DNA from: Tamarix chinensis
Lineage: Eukaryota; Streptophyta; Magnoliopsida; Caryophyllales; Tamaricaceae
Direction of reading: 5' to 3'
Length of the DNA stretch: 64,000 nucleotides
Assembly: GCA_030549775.1 (NCBI GenBank)
Contig: CM060174.1
Span: 95,062,132 to 95,126,131 of the forward strand
The notes beneath the pieces were generated by a model. That model was given only the letters and a program-made list of their open reading frames with translations. It ran no database searches and was not told where the DNA came from. The position numbers and the translations under genes are program-made. Numbering within the stretch: the stretch's first letter is position 1; every line of letters begins with the position of its first letter. Shown here one piece after another: positions 13,265 through 29,096 of this stretch.

Positions 13265-13620
13265 ATATTTTATTCACCGTATATAATATTATTGGTCAGA
13301 TCATCAAAATAAATCAAATTTATAAGAATAAAATATAAAAATAATAATTGAGATAAGTATCTAATAAATCATAACATATTATATTAAAAGGAAGGAAAAA
13401 TATCACATTAAATAATAAAAATAAAAGTATATTATTATTCTTCAACCTAAAATAAAAACTACTTTTAAACTAAATTGACCGCATCTAAAATAAGCATCAT
13501 GAACCATCTGCAGCATAAGCTTTACCCATCAATCCTGTCACATGCGTACAACTCCGCTGAAATATTCAAGACAACAAATGACTAAATCCAACTAATCAAG
13601 CACCGCTTGACTCAAAAGAA
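13265..13620. repeat. Modules 'h' end and 'g', copy 3 (tandem to copy 2)
   Basis: Repeats 12690-13070 in the same order ('ttattcaccgta', then 'aagtatctaataaat', then 'gccatctgca'-like) with more substitutions. This marks an older tandem duplication nested in the larger mosaic. Confidence 0.65.
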
Positions 13621-15295
13621 GAAGAAGAAAGAATAAAAACAATACCAAGCACACGGTCACTCACATCACAAAAGCGTGGAAGACCGCGTGGAAAAATAGA
13701 CAGTTAAGGCAAATTAGCAAAAAATACTATTAAAATACCTAAATGCGACGACGACGTTACATTATGGCCCTCATCATTATGTGTGGGGTTGGCCCGTCGG
13801 ATTGCTCGGCGTTGAAATTTTATTCCCTCTTTCCCCTTAGTGCCTAAGAGAAGATTCTAGATTAAAAAGAAATATAATTCCCCTCACCCTTTTACCGTTT
13901 AAGAAATAAGAATCCCCTCAGTTTTTCCATAAGAATTTTAGCGATAAAATTAATTATTTTAGGCCTTAATTTTTATGGTGAAATTAACCATTTGTTACAA
14001 TTCTAATTTGTAATGGTTATTAATTGATATATATATATATATATATATCAGGATCTATTATAAATTATTTTAATACAAAATAATAATAAAAAGTTAGATT
14101 ATTAATTGAAAACGTCAATATTTAATATTTTATTTTATCTTTGATTTACTAAATTATTCTTATAATAGAGCCTAAATTTTAAGTTGATACCATTTTTTGT
14201 TGTCTTGTGCGTTTCAATTCTTACTTGTTAAGGGTAACATTGTTATCAGTTTGTTAAATACGACTAATGAGTTTATTAACCAATGAATGGAGCACGAGTG
14301 TACCAGTGAAAAGCCGATGGTGGTTGCTGACTCTGACGCCAACTCTGTTTTGATAATTAAATAACTTTCTTGAATGATAGAGAGAACATAACTTGCATAA
14401 TGATAATACAAAATCATCTTCCTATAGTACCTCTCTTTTCTGTAAATTATTTTAATATTCAACTCTATTTATTTATTTAATAGATCAAATATTAATATAA
14501 ATCTACTGCAACTTATACTTTTTATAGTACAAAAATATAAAATTACGATTCAAATGTTTAATTCAGTATTATAATAAGATTGAAAACGAATTATTTCAGT
14601 GTAATGTGTGTAAACAGAAGAAAAATAAAATTTAAATCGGAATTGACTAGTTGACAAGAGTATCTATTGATTGTTTGAAGTATCTTCAACTTTAAATTTT
14701 GAATAAGCTCCAAGAACTTGTAATTTGAATTTTTATTTTAATACTTTAATATATTAAACTTATATATTTGATATAATAAATCTGATATGTATACTGCTTT
14801 CTTTATCAAGTTCAATCTATTAAACTTATTTATGATAAAGCAATTTAAAAAAATATAGAATTTATTTATTTTACTAGATTGCCACCGATTACACAATATT
14901 ATTATATAACCAGTTGTATGATATATGTAGTGGTGGTGTGTGGCCTTAAGAATTAACACCCTAACACTTTTATTTACCATTAATTGTACGCAGTATTGTA
15001 AATGAAAAAAGTCGATTTGCGAGCATTTTAAGTTTGATTTGTTTAAAGATTTACTTGACTTTTTTATTAAGATGAATCAGACAAGCTCAAATATTAATTT
15101 TAGACTTTTTTAATAAAATAAATTGAGCCTAATTATTAAAAGAAAAAAAAAAGACTTAAATTCATTTAGGAGCTAGCTACAACTTGTCGGTAAGAACTTG
15201 CAAGTTGCCTCATTAAAATAATGATAAATTTAATTTTTACTTTTGGGCCATTTTATTGAATACGGCGAACTCCATCCCACTACACTGAGCTTCAA
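13621..15295. other. AT-rich upstream region of the NAC gene
   Basis: Contains a TA repeat (about 14028-14050) and otherwise low-complexity AT-rich DNA. Minus-strand open frames near 14214-14462 and 14738-14980 have biased composition and no family resemblance. Confidence 0.5.
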
Positions 15296-16623
15296 GCTGT
15301 GTATATTATAGGCACTCTCCGCGCTCCTTCGTAGGCCTATTTTGAGTAGCCAACTAAGTAAACTAGAGTCTAGAGAGAGAAAAGAGAGTGAACGCGGGTA
15401 TCGGAGAAGAAGCGAAAAGCTTCAAGGAAGAGCGGAAAGCTGAAATTTTCCTCTCCAATTGCTGCTGTGAGCTCACTGTCTGCTTATAATTTCTTCTTAC
15501 ATATTCGTTTAATTAATGATCGCGTCAGTTTCTTATTGAATTCTCAGTGTCGGTTTTTGCGTTTATTTCTAGTTGTACGATGATCGCGAACTTAATCGAT
15601 TAGTGGGCTCTGATGTAAATTCTAAAGTTTCCTGTTTTGGGTGCGGAGAATTTCAGGAAACGATGGAGGATGGATGGTGTTTTGTCAGAAAGGGAAACCG
15701 AAAATCTCAAATTGAATCAATCATAAGATAGTCTATTCTTGAATGAATGATGTATTGGTGTCCGGGTGATCTTACCTTCCAAATCCCCCTCTCACCTTTG
15801 CGGTTGATTTTTTAATCCAAACTCTGTTTGAATCCTATATACTTTTCGGCTGACTCCGTGCTTTCTGAAAGTAAAGCTATTTTGTAATAGTAGCTTTCCA
15901 GTTTGGTCCATCTCTTGATACCTCCAGTTTGGTCCATCTCTTGATACCTCCAGTTTGGTCCGTCTCTTGATAACTGTTGTCTGAGGGTGTCGGGTGGAAT
16001 ATCATAATTGTTTGCTTGTTGAAAGTCATCAATATTTATAACAGATGCTTATCCTCCTCGCCGATGCTTGCATCGTCTAGCCTCTTGCTTATTTCGGGAA
16101 AGTTGTTGATAGCTGTTTTGGTTAGCCTTTTTCTCTTTAGTAGGGTTTTGAACTTATAAAAATACGTATAAATCTTTGAAATTCCATGTTTTTTAAATAT
16201 GCCTTATAAAAACATCCCTTATGATATGATTGCTCTTCATCTACCGGATTCAACCCTCACCTCCAGCCAATTGTGCTCAGCTGATGGAATGTGAAAATAT
16301 TGTTCCATCATCGTTACTATGATATCGATGATAGGAGTCTGGTTTGGCTATCTATTTCCTGCTTTTCTTATGTTTGAGTACAAAATAGCTTGCGGTACCC
16401 AGTAGAATGATGCTTGCATACGTTCTATCAGCTGATGTTTGTCCTGATTTCCCGGTCTTGTCATAGACATGAGTTTGAATACAAATTTTCTATTTAAGAT
16501 AAGGCGATTGTGGATGCTTTTGTCTTAACATGTTTCAGTTTCAATAGTTAAATAGTTGAAGAATAAAGAGACTGGTTGGAGCAGGACATTCAACTTGATT
16601 CTTTTTCTATTGTCAGCAGCGAC
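15296..16623 (+). promoter_or_regulatory. NAC gene core promoter, 5' leader and leader intron (inferred)
   Basis: A TATA-like stretch lies at 15301-15309, and a purine-rich leader follows (about 15335-15466). A splice donor GT at 15467 ('gctgct' then GTGAGC) and an acceptor ending at 16538 ('tgtttcag') would remove about 1.07 kb. Neither proposed leader exon (about 15335-15466; 16539-16623) contains an ATG. The first AUG of the spliced message would then be at 16624, which supports that start. The intron holds a 26-bp triplication (15898-15975) and a short ATG frame (15663-15731). The model is inference from consensus sites. Confidence 0.55.
15898..15975. repeat. 26-bp tandem triplication
   Basis: Three head-to-tail copies of a 26-bp unit containing 'tttggtccatctcttgata', starting at 15898, 15924 and 15950. 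The first two are identical and the third has a few changes. It lies in the inferred 5' leader intron of the NAC gene. Confidence 0.95.
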
Positions 16624-18840
16624 ATGTGTCCTTCAGCTATTGACACCTACTGGACCGACGAGGACATTGGTTTGCTTTTGGATCGTGTTCAGGGTGGGGC
16701 TGATGTCCCTAGCAATGTTTTTACAGACATAAATCCTCACATGTACCATCCATCAAATTTACCTGGTAAGTCTTAGCAGATGTGTCTGGGTCAATAAAGA
16801 AGCACGCAGAATCATTTTCTTTTCCTTTGTCATTCTGCTATGAGTACTGTTTATGTTTCCTCAGACTGATGTGCGACTTTCTAGTATATCGATTTCTCAA
16901 CACCTTTCGTGTAATAAAGAGCAAGAAATAGGTAGCCACTCTATGTGCAAAAAATTCAAAGTATGTCATCGCAGATCTGTGGATAGATATTAACTAGACA
17001 TCATGAGTTTCCCTTTCTCTTTTCGCTGGGGAAAAAAAAAAAAAAAAATTGGAAAATTTGGCATTATTTTTCATAGAGAAATTGTTATGATTATGAAGTA
17101 TTCTGCCTAGCCTTCTCAAGTTTTTTCTACTTAATTCAAAAACCTCTATGCCCTGAACACCTGCAGTGGCATACGCACCACTCTGGGACATCTCCATGTC
17201 ACATGCGAACACTTCATACTATTTATTGTCCTGTCACTTTTTTCATTGTGCTCATGTTCTTGTTGCTATTGCAGACGGTTGCTGGTATTTTTTGAGACGA
17301 CCATTTACAAAGGAAATTAAATTTGGGTTCTGGGAAGCAAAAGGGGACGCCTGCCACATTTATTCAAGTCCCAGGGTTACTGGATGGAGAACAACTTTGG
17401 AGTTTTATGAAGGAAAATGTCCCAATAATCACAAAACGGATTGGATTATGCAAGAATACAAGATAATTCTTAATGCTCCTAACTCGCCAGAGGTACTTCA
17501 TGGAACCTTGCAACACTGAATGATTCTATGCTAACACTGTACCTTTGTGTATTTTCGACCAACCTACTGGTGAAACGTGGGTGTGGTTATTCTCCGTTCA
17601 GGGAAATGGTTTGCTATGTAGAGTTTTCCTCTGTCATGGAGGGAGTGTAGACCACGGATTGCAACAAAATCAGAATGGTGAAAATTTTAGTGGTCACGAC
17701 AGCATTTCTCCTGCTAATAATAGAAAAAGCTCCTCTCTTCAAAATAAACGGCAGGTAGGTTTCTTTGGAGCTTTGCTTTCGGAGATTTCGGTTGTGATTT
17801 TTTTTTTTTTTGAAATATATTAGATATCGATGTGTTGTTTGCCAGTTTGCCTACTTCAAAGTTATAGATAAACGTTTCCAGAGCTGAAACCATGCAGATA
17901 TTTTCAGACTTGTGGTGTAGCCTGATTGATGTTAATTGTGGTGCCACGTCAATTCAGCTACTGGGTTAATTGCTCTGTCCTTGTCTTATATATATTGTTT
18001 AACCCAAATTTCTGATGTGCATGTTGGTTTATTTGTATGCAATGTAATAATGATGGATCTTTTGTTCTTTGTCTTGTAAAGATATCTTCTATTTTCCCCC
18101 AATAGGTTAATTTAGGAAAGAGTGAAGTGAATTCTCTTGATGACTGCTTTGGATGTGGTGACTACTTGGAGATGAAAGATTTAGTGGTTCCCCATTCATC
18201 ATCTTCAAGTTCTGTCAACTCGAGTCGTCAATCTGTGTCATCGAATGAATTTTTCGACGACTTTCTGGAGCTCGCCGATCTACCTGAAAATAACCAGGAG
18301 AATAAGCCAAAGTCCACCGGCCACAACTATAGAATCCCGGCTTCTTCTGCATTTACTGAGGTGGTACTGCCTCCAGCTACGGAAGGTAAGGCCGGACGTT
18401 GGTTGGATCCCATCTTCCGGTTTGCTTCATGATGTCTGTTCATTCTTTTCTTTTAGCAAAGAAGTGAAATGCATGTATTTTAGTATGTTGGAAAAGAACA
18501 TTCGTATGTGCTGTGGCTGTATTTATTATGTTGCTTCATTGGAACCGTTTCTTCTTCTGCAGGGACACTGGTTCAGAGTGTTACAATGGACGCGCCTCCA
18601 GAATCCCTCAAGGCAGGAAACACTGCTCCCGATCCTGCTGCGAAGGAGGGAAAAGTCCCGGATCAAGGTGGCTCGAAGCACGGCGGACAGAGTTGTGCAA
18701 GAAAAGGTTTGCCATCGAACCTAAAGGATCATGTCGTTGCTCCGTCTAGTGGCGAGAATTCGGTTCCTATGGAACAAAAGAAAGGGGAGGTCATGAAGAA
18801 GAAGGGGTGGGCCTGGTATTTCAACTGTTGGCCATTTTGA
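16624..18840 (+). CDS. NAC-domain transcription factor, atypical N-terminus
   Basis: Five coding exons: 16624-16765, 17275-17492, 17602-17754, 18106-18385 and 18563-18840. All junctions are GT/AG and in phase, giving 356 aa. NAC proteins bind DNA at promoters in the nucleus through a conserved N-terminal domain. Here residues about 9-130 show the order of NAC subdomains: YWTDEDIGLLLDRV in place of the usual FHPTDEEL-type start, then NLP-DGCWYF (45-53), GFWEAKGDA (65-73), TGW, LEFYEG, the strongly conserved-type TDWIMQEYKI (102-111), and GNGLLCRVF ending the domain at about 129. The C-terminal half is Ser/Asn-rich and acidic (EFFDDFLELADLP), fitting an activation region. The chain ends in a basic then Trp-rich tail (KKKGWAWYFNCWPF), too short and polar for a sure membrane anchor. 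A TTG eight codons downstream of an in-frame stop precedes the chosen ATG, so no upstream ATG exists in this frame. The family call is secure; the subgroup is not. Confidence 0.9.
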
Positions 18841-19100
18841 TACATTTCCATGGCTTGGTACTGTTGTATCTCAATTGTCCATTTAAATCTTCTTGTGACA
18901 ACCTTTTTTTTTTTTTTTTTTGGTCCATATTGATGTTGTAAAAGTAGATTTTCATCTATGATGATCTCCCGCACCAGCTCGGAAGGAAATGGATCCACTC
19001 CTGTAGCTGTAATTGTAGGTAAATAAAAAGCATCGAGTTTATTTTAATCATTGGAATGATTATCCGTCCTAATTAAATGTTAAAAATAGATTAGTGACTG
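18841..19100 (+). terminator. NAC gene 3' untranslated region and poly-A region (inferred)
   Basis: After the stop there is a T-rich stretch (18903-18922) and an AATAAA-like 'aaataaaaag' near 19021, a plausible near-upstream polyadenylation element. The end point is not defined by the sequence alone. Confidence 0.4.
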
Positions 19101-20430
19101 ATGTAAGAGAAGGATGATTTCAGGAATGGAATATCAATTTTTTAGGTGAGTTCTAACTATTAGTAAGTTTCCATTTAAAAATGAAGATGATTGTGTGGGA
19201 GAAATAGTAGATTGAAAAGGATATTTTATTATTATTATTTTTCCAAAATCAAAAGAGCAATTTGGTTGAAAAAATAAAGGATAACATATGGAGTTAGGGG
19301 AGGAGGAGAAGGACAATAACAATGAGTAAGATTTCATTTATTTGTATGAATAATTTTAAATTATGAAAAATAGTTGTATTTTAAATATGTTTTATTTATA
19401 TAAACAGGTAAATATTAGCATTATGTATTATTAATAGTTTCCATTAATATAAATGAGTCTAAATTTAAAATAAAATTATAGTATCGTAATAAAAATCATA
19501 TAAAAAATATATATTTGACTCTCACTAAACTCGTTGTAATATATCTAGAATTGTCGCAATAGGTTTATAAGATCGGGCATTTGATGGAAGTCCCCGCACC
19601 AACGAATATTTTGGATCTGTGGCGTTGTATTAACCCTCCTTGTTGGACAAAATGTAGGATAAAGATGATTTGGTTCCTCATTGGCTGGCTATGCCCGTCG
19701 ATATATATGTTTAGCAAGACGCAGGTGCGATGGGAATTGGGCCAATTGAGGTAAGGATATTAGTATAGGGATGGATGTGGCCGAACTCGGACAGGGCTTC
19801 AGAAAAGTTCTCGAGAAAAAACCACACCCACCACCAGTCAGTCAATGTCAAGTCAAAAGCATGCATGTCATGGAGGGGTGGGTGTGTCTAGACACGTGAC
19901 ACACACATGCAACGTCTAAGGCGGCAAGTTGCAATGCAAGGGGATCTTTGTCTTTTCCGTGTCAAGTACGTGCGACCCTTGTTCTGTAAACGTTTGCCGG
20001 ATGATGCGCTGAATGGAAGATAAAATTTAAAATATACTTACGTAATAATATACTTATGTTAACATCTTTGTTTTGTATTTTTATCATTTTTATTATTAAT
20101 ATAATTATAAGTTTATTGGAAATATAATAATGAGTCGTATCAGTTAAAATCAATAAGTAATTTACAAAATAATTTAGCCTTCATATGCTCTTATCAATCA
20201 GTCATCCATGGGATAAGAGTAGTTTTAAGGGGCCGGCACCAGACGTCCGGACTTTGGAGGCTTTGTCCCGTTCTGTTTTCGCTATATTTTTAGTGCGCTC
20301 TGCTATTGGATCCAGCCCATATCAATCTTCCGTTCTTGTAAGGTTGATGAGTTAGGTAGTTAGAGGCCATAATATGCCACAGTATGATGATGCTGTATTA
20401 TGCTAGTTAGTTTAATTAATACACACACAT

Positions 20431-20484
<54 letters not shown>

Positions 20485-21358
20485 ATTTAATTTTAGTTGA
20501 GTTCTATCATGTAAACTATTCATTCAATCTGTCAACATATATGGGGGGAGAAGTTAAGTATTATTTTGTTACTTTTATAATGTTATTTTTAAATTTTTAA
20601 TTTTATCCCTGACTAAAAAAATATTCACTTTGGTCTATCTAGATTTTATTTTTATTTAAATTAATCCCTTTATAATATAAATTTCTTCATTGTTAATCCT
20701 TCATTTTTTTATATTTAGATACCAACTATATATAATAATAATAACATTTATAATAAATTAAAAAAAACAATATTTAACGTCAGATAGTTAATAAGGATTT
20801 AGCGTACTATATATATATATACAGAGACAATCTATACAATAAAATATGGGGACGATATTCTCCAACGCCAACGGATTGAAAATCTATTTGTTGACTAACA
20901 TGTTTCGGAGAGTCTACGTATAATAATAATTGGTGCTACATCGATCTGCGTAATCATATGAACTTATCCTACTACTACCACCATACAGAGCTTAAATAAT
21001 GCCACGTGGGCTTCGTAGTACGTTACTTACTAAGCTTACGCTACATATAAAGTTAGAACTTACATAATTAAGTGCCGTCTTATACTCACCTTACGTGCTC
21101 CGACCATAAAGTCAACTTAGGTCCTCGCTCCACCTGCCGACGCCGGATGCTGCAACCGCAGTTCAAATTTATTATCTCCCAAATCTTCCTCTTTGTTTTT
21201 TTTCCCCTCTTTGCAATGAAAAGACCTACGTGTTTTTGTCGTCTAATTTTGTTAATCGCTCACATTTCTTTTCCTCAATATCGCCGCTCGCTCGTAGCAC
21301 TTTTTGTGCAATTTTACTCCCGTTTGCTCGGCGACGAACACAAATTTACAAATCATTG

Positions 21359-21391
<33 letters not shown>

Positions 21392-23292
21392 TAAGATGAA
21401 TAGAAATATTCCAAAATTTTCGGATAATTTTTAATTTTCTTTTTGTGATTTATCCAAAATATTTTAAAACCTTCTAATTTTTTACCGTTGCTCGTTTGAA
21501 GAAAAAAGATATTCTAAAAAATATTTTCAAAAACATATTCAAAATATTTAGAACTTTTCATGTTAAATTAAAAAAGGGATGCGACATCATTCTCTTTTTA
21601 TTGGTTTAGCAACTTAGAACTAAAATTATTAATAAGATGATATCCAGATATAATATCTTCGTATATTTGTTGTTTAAAAAATTTATTTTTACTAGATAAA
21701 AAATATTTAGAATCAAAATATCAAAAGTACCTTTCCTCTATTATTTAAGTATTGTTTTTTTTTTCTTATTCATCTTCCGTTTGTTCTCACACACTTAATT
21801 TTCTCACTCTCTCTCTCACTTTGTTAGCTTACTTCGCTAACAGATAAAAATGTGCGTTCTTTTATTTTTTGCTAACATCATTGATTTTTACCAATGGATA
21901 GGGGAGTTTCAATCGCATGAAACCATAAAAACCTTATATTTGTGTTAAGATCTTTGTCTTCTTGGCTATATATTATGCATTCGTGTATATTTTTGCCTTT
22001 AGAAGGGGAAAGACTTTGCTCATTTTTATCGGTGGGAGGAGAGATCTTGGGTAAATTTTGTCGATGTGGGGGTCATGGTTTCAAAATTTTATGTCGATGC
22101 AATGGTATATGTTTCGGCATAAATTGTTGGCGGAGAGGGGGAGTTTCAACAATTTTTATCGTTGTTATTGTGTTGAATTATGTATAGGGAAGTTCGGTTA
22201 TTTTTGTCTGTGGGAGGGCTTTGCCAATTTGTGCCCGTGGGAGGGGGAGATCATGGCTTCAATAAAATTTCTCGGTGTTGGGGTCATGGCTTCAATAGAA
22301 ATGGCCATTCTCAGGATAAGGCTTCGGGTAAGAGTACTAGCGAGGGTTAAGGGCTTGGTTGGGACGAATGGTGTGGGGGTAAAGGCTTCGGTCAAGACAG
22401 CCGCGCGGGAGGGCTTAGGGTTTCAGGGTAATTAATTTTTAGTTTATCTAGGGTAATTGATTTTTAGTTTGGTATGTGATACTTTTGAAATAGTTTGCCG
22501 CGGATATCTACAACTAACAATTAATAAAGTTATTGTTGATGTAAATTAAATGTTGTTGCATAAAATGCAATAGATCGGTAATTTTTTTAGTTATAAAGTT
22601 GGGTATATATATTTATTTGACTATCATAATATGGATTGATACTATAATATTAAAATTACTCTAACATATATGTTTACTTTTTGTTTCTGTCATAACTATT
22701 TATCTATCATTCATGTAGTAAAGTTTAATTAACGTGGTTTTGTCATTAAAATTCAGATGAGTCGCATGTAAAATAGGGTACTAGACAGGACATATGGCTG
22801 TCATGTTACTACTTCTTTACGACGTAACAAAAATGTTACAAAGCAACCTTGTACTATCCCGTCCTAAAATCTTTTAAAGTTTATTTAAAATCATGTTGAT
22901 ATAAAATAAATTATTTTAATTTTGGAAAAGGGCTTAACATTCTATTAAAGTTGTGAATTTCAAGCACACCAATTATCCTAACCAATCGACTGTTACACTT
23001 AGAAACTGATAATTTTATTTTTCAATAAGTTAGTTGGCTGGTTTGTTCAAACCGATCTACTAATTATCATGCGATTTTAGATCCTTTTCTGATTTTGATT
23101 CGAATCTTTTTTTAATGTTTATGAAAAATTATAATTGGAATTTATTTGTGTTAACAAGCATATTTTGGTGAGCTAGGATCATTTTTATATTATTTAGCTC
23201 ACTCATAGCATATTATAACATTGTCTGACCATCCATTTCTTCAGACATAAGCTTCTGCCAAGTGTTATAAATATGTCTTCTCATACTTACAT
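19101..23292. other. Intergenic region with microsatellites
   Basis: Gene-free. It holds a long TA tract (20434-20482), another at about 21360-21390, and a CT tract near 21805-21818. In 22060-22290 a phrase of the form 'gggtcatggcttcaa' occurs about three times in G-rich DNA; the open frames there are not supported. No transposon ends were recognised. Confidence 0.5.
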
Positions 23293-23581
23293 TGTAATAC
23301 CCTAAATTAAGCGGATGATTATAAGAATTGATATGACTATTTATATCAACATGGTATACCATCCTAAGAACTCCACGATTAATTATGATGGTCGTGGAAC
23401 ATTTTTTATGATAGGTGATTCTCCTAGAAGGTTTTAGAAAATTTCCAAAAATTTATTGGTAAGCCCGCGAGTGATGACAAAGTATATTGAAATGACTCAT
23501 GTTGATTCGTGAGGTCTGCCAATTAATCTGAAAGCACTCTACGACAACCTCCACGTGGTTGTATCCACTTGGGGTATTACA
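23293..23581 (+). mobile_element. Cassandra-type TRIM LTR (solo), copy 1
   Basis: A 289-bp LTR starting TGTAATACCC and ending GGGGTATTACA. It is flanked by a perfect 5-bp duplication TACAT (23288-23292 and 23582-23586). Positions about 23360-23450 resemble plant 5S rRNA: 'aactccacgattaa' matches the A-box area, and 'ataggtgattctcctagaag' matches the intermediate element and C-box. LTRs containing 5S sequence and its Pol III promoter are the hallmark of Cassandra terminal-repeat retrotransposons in miniature. No primer-binding site follows, so this behaves as a solo LTR that was later duplicated with its flank. Confidence 0.85.
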
Positions 23582-23860
23582 TACATTTTCTTCAAATTGT
23601 TTTAAAAAACCCCTATGATTTGTCATAACTTTACGTTAGTTATGATAAATTCATTAATAAATTTGACGTCATTTTCTGTCAACTTATCTATAACACTTAT
23701 GCCCTTATTCATAATTTGTTAAATTGTGATTGTGTGTCTAGTTTATAACTACTACTTATCATCCTCCATTATTATTTTTAACTCCAACAATAAAAAAATG
23801 GACAATCAATTTTCTAAGATTTTATATTATGTGCACTTTCACTATTTATAGGTATATTAT
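23582..23860. repeat. Flank segment duplicated at 24350-24620
   Basis: This stretch, from 'tacattttcttcaaa' to 'cactttcactatttatagg', recurs after the second Cassandra LTR with the same order and about 80-85% identity by eye. LTR plus flank was therefore tandemly duplicated as a unit of roughly 570 bp. Confidence 0.75.
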
Positions 23861-24349
23861 TGTAATACCTCAAACTGAACATAGTGTTATGAGAATTGAT
23901 ATGGTTACTTATATCTAGGACTGTAAACAAGTCGAGCCGAGCTAACAAATCAAAGCCAAAAAATGAACCGAACCTCACTCTTTTTAGTTCGGGCTCAACT
24001 CGTTTAATAAATAAGCCAAAAGTGAGGTCAAAGCTCGGCTCCTTTAACTAAACGATCGAGCCGAACCAAGTCGAATACCGAACTAGCTCAACTCATTTAC
24101 AGCCCTACTTATATCAATATGGTATATCATCATTTTGGTGATTCCGTCCTGAGAACTCTACATTTAAGTGTGATAGTCATAGAGCAATTTTTAAGATGGA
24201 CGATTCTCCTAGAAAACTTTATAAGTTTTTCAAAAAAATTGGGAAGCATGTGAGTGAGGACAAAGGGTGTTGATCTGTGGTATTAGCAGATCAATCCAAA
24301 AGCACTCAATGGTAGCCTCCATGTGGTCGTATCCACTTGGGATGTTAGA
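23861..24349 (+). mobile_element. Cassandra-type LTR, copy 2, split by a MITE
   Basis: The left part is 23861-23915 and the right part 24108-24349; together they match copy 1 over its length. The 5S-like core is at 24145-24235 ('gagaactctacatttaagtg', 'gatggacgattctcctag'). The usual TTACA end reads TTAGA here. It is followed by TACAT as in copy 1, but the left flank is ATTAT. This fits segmental duplication of LTR plus right flank rather than an independent insertion. Confidence 0.8.
23916..24107. mobile_element. hAT-type MITE nested in Cassandra copy 2
   Basis: A 192-bp non-coding insertion with imperfect terminal inverted repeats: the left starts TAGGACTGTAAACAAGT and the right, on the other strand, starts TAGGGCTGTAAATGAGT. 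It has a perfect 8-bp target duplication CTTATATC (23908-23915 and 24108-24115). The interior repeats 'gagccga/ccgaa' words on both strands. An 8-bp duplication and T/CAGGGCTGTAAA ends are typical of plant hAT MITEs. Copy 1 of the LTR carries the empty site ('ctatttatatcaac'). Confidence 0.92.
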
Positions 24350-24620
24350 TACATTCCCTTCAAACTATTTTTAAAAAAATAATTATGATTTGTTGTAGCT
24401 TTATGTTAGTTGTAATAAATTTATCAACAATTTTGACTTCATTTTCTATCAACTTACCTATAACACACTTGCACTTGGGATGTCGATTTGTGATTGTGTG
24501 TCTCATTCATAACTACCACCGGTCATCCTCCATTATTATTTTCAACTTTAGCAATCAGAAATGGACAATCAATCTTTTTAGAACATATATTATGCGCACT
24601 TTTACTATTTGTAGGTCTAG
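24350..24620. repeat. Second copy of the duplicated Cassandra flank
   Basis: Partner of 23582-23860. Similarity ends near 24615, where one copy continues into the next LTR and the other into unrelated sequence. This marks the right breakpoint of the duplication. Confidence 0.75.

Positions 24621-29096
<4,476 letters not shown>

Noticed and set aside
15663..15731. 22-codon ATG frame before the NAC gene, considered as an upstream regulatory frame
   Set aside because: It most likely lies in the 5' leader intron (15467-16538) and would be spliced out.
21942..22435. Overlapping 81- and 125-codon frames
   Set aside because: The sequence has internal short repeats, low complexity and no family match. 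No splice-supported extension was found.
23293..24349. 5S rRNA genes
   Set aside because: Only the central 5S-like core is present, with many changes, inside LTRs bounded by TG...CA-type ends. This is a Cassandra LTR, not a 5S array.
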